DNA from: Kazachstania africana CBS 2517
Taxonomy: Eukaryota > Ascomycota > Saccharomycetes > Saccharomycetales > Saccharomycetaceae
DNA length: 64,000 nt
Direction: 5' to 3'
NCBI RefSeq assembly: GCF_000304475.1
Contig: NC_018947.1
Span: 386,453-450,452 of the forward strand
Shown here one piece after another: positions 27,659 to 36,454 of the stretch. How positions within the stretch are numbered: position 1 is the first letter of the stretch; every line of letters starts with the position of its first letter. The position numbers and the translations under genes were made by a program. Under the pieces are notes generated by a model, which had not been told where the DNA came from, did not search any database, and was given only the letters and a program-made list of their open reading frames with translations.

Positions 27659-29755
27659 ATGATCAAACGCAGATGCCTGTTGCAAACAGCTAGGAGCCTC
27701 AATTGTCGGAAAGAGACTCTACGGTACGTTTTTGCACGCCGTTACTATTCGGTTGATCCACCAACCATATCGTCAAGGGGCAAGAAACTGAGGCCTGAAA
27801 AACCTAATATTGTTATTCTGGATCCGAAACAGATAGGACACTCTTCGAAACATCCTCATCCTCATCACAACAGGGGCCAGCAGAACTCGATCTTGGAAGG
27901 ATTTGATTTTGAATTTAACTCAATCTCAGAACCTTTATTGTTCTCGAAAAAGGCAAGTAAGAATGTAAGTCACCCTCAGGAGGATCACCAAGACTTGATT
28001 CAAAGGGAGACCGAAAAATTACTGAATTTTGAAACAAAATTGAACGAACATCAGTTCTTAGAATCAATCGAGTCGTTCAAGCCTGTGAGTAAAGTCAACG
28101 ATGCCACTCATCTTCTAATAGATACAAACACTTACAATGACCTGAAATCAAACTTATCAGATTCCTTTACGTGGAAACAGCTTTACTCATATATTAAGTT
28201 CAAATCAAATCTTAAAAGTAAATTACAACATATGGTCAAGATCGATCTGATTAATAAAATATTTTTCGAAATTTGGAATTGTAAGATTTCTGAATCTAGT
28301 GACAACCAATCAGTGACAAGTCCCACTTCAAGTGATTTGGTTACTTTAAGGATCAAGTTAAGTGAAAGAGGAGCAAAATTGTTGATATTGACAGATAATG
28401 GTAAAATTTTGAAAAATTTAACCAGATTAAAACAAAAAGTTAAGAATAATATGAAAAATTCAAACCTTTCCATTGAGCTAAATTTGTCACAATACGAACT
28501 ATTGATCACAAGTAATGAATCAATCTCAAAATTTATTGAAATTTCTATCAATAACATTTTGAAAAATATAATAGTAACTAATTGGGATTTTCCATCAATC
28601 AAAATCGAAAACTTTGAAAAATGTTTGGATCTTATTACCAAGATTTGTGCGGTTGACATAGATCTAGAGAAAAATGAAATTGCTGCCTTTGGTATGAAAC
28701 GTATACAACTTGCCACGAGATTGGTAAATTGGGTCATTTCAAATGATACTCTGAATAAAATGGAAAGATTAGAAGATTGGTCCTCAAAAAATGACAGAAA
28801 ATGGTTTCCTTTCAATGATGTGGACTCATTAAATTGGTTTGCAAAAAATGAAACTTGGGGAAGATTGCAAACTGTAATACCAATAAATTCCTCCAAAAAA
28901 CTCATAGAATCACTCAATATGGTAAGTGAAGATAAAATTGATAGATTATACGAATTCTTTACAGTAGCAAATGATGACAAGTATCAGTCAAAATTAAATT
29001 TCTCCAAGGATTCAATATTTAATAACGTAAGCATATCACTGGGTACTTTAATTCAAAATGTTTCGGGAGAGAAACATATTTTCCAATCAAAACTGCCACA
29101 AATAACCTCCAAATTACTTGACCTACCATTATATGATAAAAATATCCCTACAGTAGATCAATTATTCTCGGTAGATAGTCATGACTACTACTTAGAACTA
29201 TCGTTTGCTCCTCCAATCACCGACGAATTCACCTCGCATTTACCCCCAATAAAACTATGGTTAGAATTAGATGAGTTTAACAACACAATTCCATCTTCAA
29301 TCCAATGTTTTATGCACCTTTTAAATAAGGAAGCACTCATTCAGACGTCGCACTTACCTCACGATTATAAAATCACCGTAGATAAAATTAGTAGCTTATT
29401 ACCGCTGACATCAGTGGGTAACAAGAGTACTTTGATCGATCAACATGGTATCAAAGTATTTATCGATAAGTTCAGGTTTTTGACCATCAAGAACTTCAAA
29501 TCCACTAGCCAACTGAATGTAAATCTGGTGATTGACGATAAGCCAATAAACATTGATTATAACTTCATTACATTGAATCATTATAGAATTTTGAGGTTAA
29601 AATACATGGACAAATACCTCTTACAATTTTCCGAAAATAATGGCGGTAAACTAGGTGGTAGATCAGCACAAATCGATTTCCTTTTGGATGCTAAAAATAA
29701 TGAAATGAGTCGTAAAGATTTTGGTATTTTCGTAAGAGATATTTTCAGATTTTGA
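27659..29755 (+). CDS. SLS1: Mitochondrial inner-membrane translation/expression factor
   Basis: 698 residues (643 in S. cerevisiae). Sls1 is a mitochondrial inner-membrane protein that links mtRNA polymerase, via Nam1, to translation of mitochondrial mRNAs. The N-terminus is a strong presequence: MIKRRCLLQTARSLNCRKET then RYVFARRYYS, rich in Arg and without acids, with a likely cleavage near RYYS at about 37. The remainder is Lys/Asn/Ser-rich with few clear motifs; conservation is best in the C-terminal 200 residues. The gene sits between RRN5 and NHA1, the YLR139C position, and is convergent with NHA1. Identification relies on synteny plus the presequence and length. Confidence 0.85.
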   Translation: MIKRRCLLQTARSLNCRKETLRYVFARRYYSVDPPTISSRGKKLRPEKPNIVILDPKQIGHSSKHPHPHHNRGQQNSILEGFDFEFNSISEPLLFSKKASKNVSHPQEDHQDLIQRETEKLLNFETKLNEHQFLESIESFKPVSKVNDATHLLIDTNTYNDLKSNLSDSFTWKQLYSYIKFKSNLKSKLQHMVKIDLINKIFFEIWNCKISESSDNQSVTSPTSSDLVTLRIKLSERGAKLLILTDNGKILKNLTRLKQKVKNNMKNSNLSIELNLSQYELLITSNESISKFIEISINNILKNIIVTNWDFPSIKIENFEKCLDLITKICAVDIDLEKNEIAAFGMKRIQLATRLVNWVISNDTLNKMERLEDWSSKNDRKWFPFNDVDSLNWFAKNETWGRLQTVIPINSSKKLIESLNMVSEDKIDRLYEFFTVANDDKYQSKLNFSKDSIFNNVSISLGTLIQNVSGEKHIFQSKLPQITSKLLDLPLYDKNIPTVDQLFSVDSHDYYLELSFAPPITDEFTSHLPPIKLWLELDEFNNTIPSSIQCFMHLLNKEALIQTSHLPHDYKITVDKISSLLPLTSVGNKSTLIDQHGIKVFIDKFRFLTIKNFKSTSQLNVNLVIDDKPINIDYNFITLNHYRILRLKYMDKYLLQFSENNGGKLGGRSAQIDFLLDAKNNEMSRKDFGIFVRDIFRF

Positions 29756-29948
29756 AGAATCATTAGCTTTTAATCCAAGCTTCATGTAAATATTTAGAAA
29801 AAAAAGTCTTGCAGATGCAAAATGAATAGACAATTAGTGATTTTAAAACTGTTTATTTAAAACTGTCTATGAATATATACTTCATATATGCAGAAGAATA
29901 TGATTGTTTATCTAATATACAAAATCAAATTTATTTTGATGGAATTGC

Positions 29949-32897
29949 TTATTTTTTTCGATTTGATTTGAAATTGAATGTTTTATTTAATGCATTCTTC
30001 ATCTTTTGCGCAGTGCTATCACTTCTTTGTCTGTTATTGTTAATTGGTGATTGTTCTTCATCAGCATCATCTTTGGGAGAACTCAACTGACCCAGTGCCT
30101 GCAACCTTCTCCGTCTTTCAAACTCGGTTTCTGGCTCCTCCTCTTCACTAGAGCCGCTGTAAGATTCATCTTCGTCAGGATAATTATCAGGGTCTTCACT
30201 ATCGCTTGGCTCTTCATTTTCAGTCTCATCATCTGTGTATTCAGCATTTTCTATATTATAGACAGGTGTTGGGGGCCTTCGAATACCAGAACTTCCGCCT
30301 AATTTCGTCCTTGAAATACCATCATTACTATGCTGACTACTAGTGGAACTACGTTGAGTTGCAGTGGAATCAGAATGACTTCTTAGACCAATCGCGGCCA
30401 ATGCTTTATTAACAATATTATCAGCACCATCGGTTTGATCACCGGTAGTCTTCTTACCATGTTGATTAATCTTGTATCTTCTTATAACTTCACCATCCTC
30501 ATTTTCAATTATCAATTCATTATTCATTTTATAAGCATGATATTTCGCCTTTCTCTTGGGCCTGCTGCTGTCAACCCTTTTAAATTCTTCACGAACTTTC
30601 TTTTTTGGAAGGATTTTACCTTCAATTAAAGAGTGAACTCTGGAAACAGACGTTGGTGTTAATATCCTCTTAAGCCCATTTAGAGAAGATTCACCGCTTC
30701 TTGTAATTTGTTCATCACCGGAATAAATATCTATACTTTCAGAATGACTATCTCCAATTTCTTCTTCCTCATCCTTCGGTTCACGAGCTAAATGTGCATG
30801 GTCAATAACTTCTCCGTGTTTATTTTCAACTATTATCTGATCACCCTCTTGGTATACTACCCTACCTTCATTCTCCTCATTCTGTATTTCTTTATGTCTT
30901 TGTTCTTCCAAAGAAGTTAGAGAAGTATCATCAGAACCCTTGTTTGAATTTTTCTGTTGCTTCTCTAAATCGTAATAATCACGCTCTGCAGATTCACTGG
31001 AATTTTGCTCTGAAGGGGAAGATCCTTCATGTTGAACGTCTCTTATTCCAACTTCCTCTGTTTCTGAATCAAACATTGGATAAGAAGGTAATTCTTCAAC
31101 ACTAGCTTCTTCTGGAACATGAGGCGGAATTTCTTCTTCAGTGACCTCACTCTCTCCCGGTCTATTCGAAGAACTCAATGCAAAAGTGGCAGCACGTGCT
31201 TCCTTCTCACGTTGTAGTCTTTCTCTACCCAGATCGTTTAATTCATCATCATATTCGAAGAAATTACGACTTCTTGATCTTACATGGTTCCTTATTTTTT
31301 TTATTCCCTTTCTTTGCTTACTCTTTTTCTTTCTTCTAGTCATACCACCTGCATGTCTTACTGGAACACCACTTGTTTCTATAGTACTAGATCTTGACAT
31401 ACTAATATCTTTATTTTCAGTATTAATCGATGATGCATTCGTATCAACTCTTTGTAAGGAGAATGAACGTCCCGATTTATCCAAGGATGGTAATCTTTGT
31501 AACCATGAAGTTTTTCCACCACCACCCGTAGTAGTACGTGTGGTGAAAGTCTTTGTTAAAGTTATAGTATTCAAATGACGACCTAAAGTGATAATTGCCA
31601 CGGATGACCCATGAACAATGATAGAAGTGATAATGAAGAAACAAACCATGGGCCAAACACATGCGATCAACTGGTAATGCTTTGTACCTGGCGAAGGAAG
31701 TTCTTTCAAAGGAGTTGGAAGATCACTGACAGTGGCTTCTAACTCTGATCTTGCCAGAATGGCAGCAAAAACAGCACCTACACCAATAGGACCAAAATGG
31801 CCTACGAATATTGCTTCTCTCCAAGATTTAATATCTGGAATGACTGGTTTTAATAACAAAACCGCCGGTATTCTACGTAAGAAGATCACAATAATTGCCA
31901 AAACGATTAGTCTCCACACGTTACAACCAATTGCCCCATTATTAAATTGAGACCATGGGATAATTGCGCCGAAATAAACGAAATAAGCATAGTTTAATAA
32001 TAAGTCAATGACAGTGGAGACTTTGCTCTCCTCAGTTTTATTTGAAAACCAACCATCCCAAGCAAAAGTAGCGCCCGCAGCGAATGAAACTAATAAATCG
32101 TCAACACCAAGAATGGAACCAAATCCAGCACAGCAAAAGGATAACACCACATAAAACGCTAAGAATGATTCTCTATCTATGATATTTTTTTCTTCTGCAA
32201 ATTTAATTGCTCTCTTGCCGACATACCCAATGAAGACACCTAATATACAACCAAAGACACATTCATAAAGTAATGTAACACAGATCCAGTCCTTAACAAT
32301 CTCACCCGCATTACCCCAGTGGATAATTAAATTCATTGAAAGATACAAAAAGGGAAATGCCATACCATCATTACAGCCGGATTCAGCAGAAAGCAAATTC
32401 CTTAAATGACCCGGCACCCTCTGAGCAAATTTACCTGACACGACAGATTGAGCCAGGATAGGATCTGTAGCCGTTATACAGGCTGAAACTAACAAACTAT
32501 CGGAAAAGTTCAAACCTGGTATAATAATCCAAATAAACAGCCCGATAATTAGCCATCCGGTGGTCATGACTGGTATCAGTAACATGGTAACAGAAAGCCA
32601 GTGCTTTAACATATATTTTCTAGGTAACTCGACTGCTACAGCAAAAATTTGTAAACATAATACAATACGAGTAATTTCCAGCGTTATATCGTCAGAATTC
32701 CCCCATTTTAACGGATTAAACCAATCTAAACAAACTGGGCCCACAATTAAACCAAATAACGCCGCTACCATGGATTCACCTATGTACAGTTTCTCTTTAA
32801 CGAACAATGAAACCAAAGAAAAAACAGATGAGAATACACCAACGCAGGCGTACGCTACATGTGCCTTGGAGACATTGATTTGTTCCCAAACGGCCAT
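29949..32897 (-). CDS. NHA1: Plasma-membrane Na+(K+)/H+ antiporter
   Basis: 982 residues, against 985 in S. cerevisiae. It exports Na+ and K+ in exchange for protons and affects cell pH, membrane potential and volume. Residues 1-440 hold about 12 membrane helices of the CPA1 antiporter fold. The ion-binding region includes ACITATDP (residues 139-146) and ESGCNDGMAFPF (172-183), whose Asn-Asp pair corresponds to the essential acidic site. The C-terminal 540 residues are a hydrophilic tail typical of fungal Nha1, with a Lys/Arg-rich stretch (RRKKKSKQRKGIKKIRNHVR) just after the membrane part, many Ser-rich patches, and long Asp/Glu runs near the end. Convergent with SLS1. Confidence 0.96.
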   Translation of the reverse strand: MAVWEQINVSKAHVAYACVGVFSSVFSLVSLFVKEKLYIGESMVAALFGLIVGPVCLDWFNPLKWGNSDDITLEITRIVLCLQIFAVAVELPRKYMLKHWLSVTMLLIPVMTTGWLIIGLFIWIIIPGLNFSDSLLVSACITATDPILAQSVVSGKFAQRVPGHLRNLLSAESGCNDGMAFPFLYLSMNLIIHWGNAGEIVKDWICVTLLYECVFGCILGVFIGYVGKRAIKFAEEKNIIDRESFLAFYVVLSFCCAGFGSILGVDDLLVSFAAGATFAWDGWFSNKTEESKVSTVIDLLLNYAYFVYFGAIIPWSQFNNGAIGCNVWRLIVLAIIVIFLRRIPAVLLLKPVIPDIKSWREAIFVGHFGPIGVGAVFAAILARSELEATVSDLPTPLKELPSPGTKHYQLIACVWPMVCFFIITSIIVHGSSVAIITLGRHLNTITLTKTFTTRTTTGGGGKTSWLQRLPSLDKSGRSFSLQRVDTNASSINTENKDISMSRSSTIETSGVPVRHAGGMTRRKKKSKQRKGIKKIRNHVRSRSRNFFEYDDELNDLGRERLQREKEARAATFALSSSNRPGESEVTEEEIPPHVPEEASVEELPSYPMFDSETEEVGIRDVQHEGSSPSEQNSSESAERDYYDLEKQQKNSNKGSDDTSLTSLEEQRHKEIQNEENEGRVVYQEGDQIIVENKHGEVIDHAHLAREPKDEEEEIGDSHSESIDIYSGDEQITRSGESSLNGLKRILTPTSVSRVHSLIEGKILPKKKVREEFKRVDSSRPKRKAKYHAYKMNNELIIENEDGEVIRRYKINQHGKKTTGDQTDGADNIVNKALAAIGLRSHSDSTATQRSSTSSQHSNDGISRTKLGGSSGIRRPPTPVYNIENAEYTDDETENEEPSDSEDPDNYPDEDESYSGSSEEEEPETEFERRRRLQALGQLSSPKDDADEEQSPINNNRQRSDSTAQKMKNALNKTFNFKSNRKK

Positions 32898-33129
32898 AAT
32901 CCAATGTTATGTTCAGTAATATCTGTATTAACTCCTATCTAGTACTGCAAAGCTATATATTACACTTGAATATGTTACGTTGTCCATTCAAACTACTTGT
33001 GTCGAATAGGAAAGTCCAAAAATTTCATGTACCTTCGGAATAATCATCGATTAACAAAAATAATATTTAATCCGAGAGCTGCTTTGTGGTCACGTGCCGC
33101 TTTACTGTTTTAGCAGTCTAATGCGAATT

Positions 33130-34182
33130 TTATATGAAATATATGCAAAATCGTGATGAGTCTAGTGTTTCATCCGCTACGTAGTGGATGGGGAGATTGT
33201 ATTTGATAAGGGCCTGTTCCAGAAAGCTGGCGAGTATGTCATGGGACCGCAGGTGAATTCCGATGAGGCATTGAATCTTGACTGCCGGTGTTTTTTGAAA
33301 ATGGCTTCTTATGGTTGTGAGACACTTCAGAAAGGGGTCTATCAAATATTCGTTGTATATTACGTCCATGGCCAGTATGTATATGGTGTTAATTCCTTCG
33401 AAGTGCGCCTGCAAGACATTAGTATCGAAATTCTCCCAATCCAATGCTGCTATTTCTAAACGGAGACCGTCAACACGATCCTCAACATTATTCTGTTGTG
33501 TGTATTCTTCTACTTCATCGATGTTCAATGCATGCGATACGCATTTGCGTCTATTCAATTGCTCCAGATTTCTTCTAATATTCGATTTTAATCTGGGTAT
33601 GATACCCTTCTGATCCGTGCAGATATAGGTATCGGCATAGTTGCCTAGAGTTACCGGTAATATACCTGCTATACCAGTCCCCATCTCAATCACACCAATC
33701 TTGTCTCGACCACCAATATTACTCCCTAGCAGAGGAGGCACTCGGATTGTGCCAGACGTATTTCCTTCCACCGTCGATACATCCATTGGAGTTCTCAATG
33801 GTTCTGCAGCACTACTATAGAGTAGCCATTTCAAGAAGAATGGAGTTGTTGACCAAACAACGTATCCCGTAGTTGAGTTGGCATTATCTTTGGAGGAATA
33901 AAGGCTAGTGATTGATTGCTCGATATTCAACGTATAACTATCGAGCTTTGCAGAACTCTGCGCTATATGACCATTTTGCTTAGTTTTCCTTTTCCTTTTC
34001 ATCTTGGTAGTCACCTTCAGTTGTTCAGGAGGATCTATATCAATAATAAGCTCTCTCTTCTCTCTGTCTTCTATCCCCAGATCCTGCTTCAAATTATCAA
34101 AATTCTTCTCTAATTCCGTGTATCGATCAAACACATGATCAAAAATAGTGTCCTCACCAAGTTTCACCAACTGAAATACCAT
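33130..34182 (-). CDS. RKM5: Ribosomal protein lysine methyltransferase
   Basis: 350 residues (367 in S. cerevisiae). Rkm5 monomethylates Lys46 of ribosomal protein L1 using S-adenosylmethionine. It has a seven-beta-strand methyltransferase fold of the METTL21 type: motif I reads KIGVIEMGTGIAGILPVTLG, with the acidic residue and glycines for SAM binding. A Trp-containing motif (ALDWENF) follows, and ILAMDVIYNEYLIDPFLKCL is the post-II segment typical of the family. The N-terminal 90 residues include a Lys/Arg cluster (KMKRKRKTKQNG), possibly for nuclear or ribosome targeting. PAC and RRPE motifs precede it. TIS11, next to this gene in S. cerevisiae, is absent. Confidence 0.92.
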   Translation of the reverse strand: MVFQLVKLGEDTIFDHVFDRYTELEKNFDNLKQDLGIEDREKRELIIDIDPPEQLKVTTKMKRKRKTKQNGHIAQSSAKLDSYTLNIEQSITSLYSSKDNANSTTGYVVWSTTPFFLKWLLYSSAAEPLRTPMDVSTVEGNTSGTIRVPPLLGSNIGGRDKIGVIEMGTGIAGILPVTLGNYADTYICTDQKGIIPRLKSNIRRNLEQLNRRKCVSHALNIDEVEEYTQQNNVEDRVDGLRLEIAALDWENFDTNVLQAHFEGINTIYILAMDVIYNEYLIDPFLKCLTTIRSHFQKTPAVKIQCLIGIHLRSHDILASFLEQALIKYNLPIHYVADETLDSSRFCIYFI

Positions 34183-34235
34183 AATTGGGCTCTAGAATGC
34201 ACTTCTTTATCACAGCGTTCCTTTGGTTACACTGT

Positions 34236-34259
34236 AATTTTTCAAACTCATCTCATCGC
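34236..34259 (-). promoter_or_regulatory. RRPE and PAC motifs of RKM5
   Basis: Minus strand: GCGATGAGATGAG (34259-34247), a full PAC motif, is followed directly by TGAAAAATT (34244-34236), an RRPE core. They lie 54-77 bp upstream of the RKM5 ATG in the short RKM5-SLX4 gap. Confidence 0.8.
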
Positions 34260-34320
34260 TTGAAAAAATATGAATATTAAGTTACGATTATATATGTTTG
34301 TACACTAATACAAAATGGCG

Positions 34321-36252
34321 TCATGGGTTTCTTATAATTACACCGTTCTGATCAGCCCATTCTCTTATTGTCGTTTCGTCAAGATACTCCGTAAATTTGT
34401 CCAAGTCGACCAGCTCATTGAATAATTCATGGAATGTCAGTGGTTGGAAACGATATATTTTCTCTAATAAATGAGACTGTCTAATCAGTTCGCTTAAATG
34501 GTCAAAAATTTCATGTTTGTTGGTGAAATTCTTAGATGTTGCAAATTCTATGGATTCTACTAATTGGGATTTTTGTCTCGATGGTTTTAAGCCAAGTTCT
34601 CTGGATTTTTCTCTCAATTCCTTCATTGATTGTGAAAAAGTCAACTGACTACAGTGCAATTCATGCTGAGTTTCATTGATTTGCACGTTATCTGGAGCCA
34701 GTTCAAAATATACAGGTTTACTATCATTGGCAGCTTCATCTTCAGAGTCTGAAATTACTATATCAGTATCATTTGTATCATTCAGTATTTGATTCTTTAT
34801 TGCTTCAAAACTTTCTCTGTAAACAGATTGAGGCAAGTGGCATCGAAGAACGTTGCGGGAACTACCCCCTTGAGTAGAAGCCGACGTCACAATAGAAGTC
34901 ATCGTAGCGTACCTCGTTGCAGGGACTTGAACGCTGGCCTGAGTCATCGACTCTTGTTTTAACGGCGATATCAGGCTTTTTACAACATTGAATGACTCAG
35001 TCGAGATATCAATAAGATCTCTTTGTGGCGACGTTCCAGGAGTTTGGAAATATGTGACGGCATCTCCCCCATTATTATCCTTCCTTAAATCTGGGATATT
35101 GTCCATTATAAAGTCATCTCCACTAATTTCAATGGGTGTTCCACTCTCACCCTGACTGTCAGGGATAATCAAATCATCAGCATTCACAAACCCCGATGTT
35201 TTGACTGGAGAAGCTTGTGTAATTATCAGATCTTCATCATCTTCGTCCTTTTTCACAGGAGAAACTTGCGTAATTATTATATCTTCATCTACTTCGTCTT
35301 TTTTCGCTGGAGATACTTGGGTAATTATCAAGTCCTCACTGTCAGAAGAACCTTCAATATCTGATATTATCGTAGTCGGTTCGGCAGCGGCTTCAATATC
35401 TTCAGTTTTGCCTTGGTGTTCTGGTTCAATAGATCCTTGCGAACTACTCTCAACGACAGTATTATCTTCCAACACTTGGGATAACGATAGAATGTTAAGT
35501 GATGGCGTATCAAACTCATTTCTCCGTTCAGCATCGATCCGTTCATTTTCTTCTCTACCTATCTCAGATACTAGTCTACTGGGACCAGCTTGAGAAGCAG
35601 ACCATAATGTGTGATGTCCGTACTCGTTTCCATAAAGATGCTCATACACTACTTTGAACTCTTCTGAATCACTTCTTGGAAATTTTTCTAACAATCGCAC
35701 TTTGATTATCTCCCATTCTTCTGCATTATAAGTATCATATCTCTGCAATGTGCTTCCCTTTTTTCCAGACACTGCTATATCCTTATCTATCGATTTTATC
35801 ATGTCTTTGACTTTTCCATACTTACCAGAAAGTTGCTTTAACAGGTTATGGGCTCTTGGTTTAGGACAGCCATCTGTCTTTTTAGTCACTCTCTTAGTTG
35901 ATCTTTTCGCTACTCGATTAACTAAGGGCTGACTGCTCTTCTTTTTGGGAGATTTCAGTGGTGAATGACTAAATTTACCGAGTTTAGCTTTCATTGCCCT
36001 CTCATGATCAATGTCATCCAGCTTCCCCTGTATCTGAGTATTAATGAAAATATCAGGCTCAACTTCCCTCTCAGGTGACACCACAACATTTTCCTGAGTA
36101 CTCTCTTCATCAGAAGACAACTCCAGATCAGGAACTTGGGTACCAGCTAGTGTCTTCTTTGGAACGCCGTCATCATCTTTCGCCACACTATCAATAAAGT
36201 TCTCATCCTCATCAATCAGCAGAAGATTCCGCTGTGCCCTATGAATATCCAT
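34321..36252 (-). CDS. SLX4: Structure-specific endonuclease scaffold Slx4
   Basis: 643 residues (748 in S. cerevisiae). Slx4 partners Slx1 to cut branched DNA, and also scaffolds Rad1-Rad10 and Rtt107-Dpb11 in the damage response. Two conserved C-terminal parts are present: a SAP-like segment at about 541-572 (MKELREKSRELGLKPSRQKS) and the Slx1-binding helix bundle at about 605-640 (FHELFNELVDLDKFTEYLDE). The long N-terminal part is disordered and rich in SQ/TQ and SP sites. Residues 306-351 hold three tandem copies, 17 residues apart, of EDLIITQVSPxKKDE. Related hydrophobic-acidic motifs are DDLIIPDS (359-366) and DIVISDSEDE (497-506). Position matches YLR135W; PDC5 is absent. Confidence 0.93.
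   Translation of the reverse strand: MDIHRAQRNLLLIDEDENFIDSVAKDDDGVPKKTLAGTQVPDLELSSDEESTQENVVVSPEREVEPDIFINTQIQGKLDDIDHERAMKAKLGKFSHSPLKSPKKKSSQPLVNRVAKRSTKRVTKKTDGCPKPRAHNLLKQLSGKYGKVKDMIKSIDKDIAVSGKKGSTLQRYDTYNAEEWEIIKVRLLEKFPRSDSEEFKVVYEHLYGNEYGHHTLWSASQAGPSRLVSEIGREENERIDAERRNEFDTPSLNILSLSQVLEDNTVVESSSQGSIEPEHQGKTEDIEAAAEPTTIISDIEGSSDSEDLIITQVSPAKKDEVDEDIIITQVSPVKKDEDDEDLIITQASPVKTSGFVNADDLIIPDSQGESGTPIEISGDDFIMDNIPDLRKDNNGGDAVTYFQTPGTSPQRDLIDISTESFNVVKSLISPLKQESMTQASVQVPATRYATMTSIVTSASTQGGSSRNVLRCHLPQSVYRESFEAIKNQILNDTNDTDIVISDSEDEAANDSKPVYFELAPDNVQINETQHELHCSQLTFSQSMKELREKSRELGLKPSRQKSQLVESIEFATSKNFTNKHEIFDHLSELIRQSHLLEKIYRFQPLTFHELFNELVDLDKFTEYLDETTIREWADQNGVIIRNP
35200..35337 (-). 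repeat. Three-copy 51-bp coding repeat in SLX4
   Basis: Encodes residues 306-351. Copies start at residues 306, 323 and 340, each E-D-[LI]-I-I-T-Q-[VA]-S-P-[AV]-K, the third ending early. Repeat identity is high at protein level and lower at DNA level, so it is not very recent. Confidence 0.85.
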
Positions 36253-36369
36253 ATCAGAAATGTACTAGCAACTGCAACCAAAGAGACGGGACTCTCTCAA
36301 ATTGTCATTTGTTGCAATTTTATTGTATCCACTCACCTCATCTCTCAAATTTGTATGTATTTAGATAAG

Positions 36370-36375
36370 ACGCGT
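36370..36375. promoter_or_regulatory. MCB-like ACGCGT upstream of SLX4
   Basis: ACGCGT, the MBF core used at G1/S genes, 118 bp before the SLX4 ATG, followed at once by a second CGCG-containing TTACGCGA. A six-base site can occur by chance. Confidence 0.4.
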
Positions 36376-36454
36376 TACGCGATATTAGCTTCAAATTGAA
36401 ATGTTAAGCAACAATCTTCAATATACATATGTACATATCTATAAAAGGCCTGTA

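Noticed and set aside
28183..28980. 265-codon frame antisense to SLS1
   Set aside because: A long antisense shadow caused by AT-rich codon use; Ile/Ser/Leu/Phe-rich translation without domains.
29625..29640. TTTTCCGAAAATAA as a CDEIII centromere core
   Set aside because: It lies inside SLS1 coding sequence and has no CDEI/CDEII partner.
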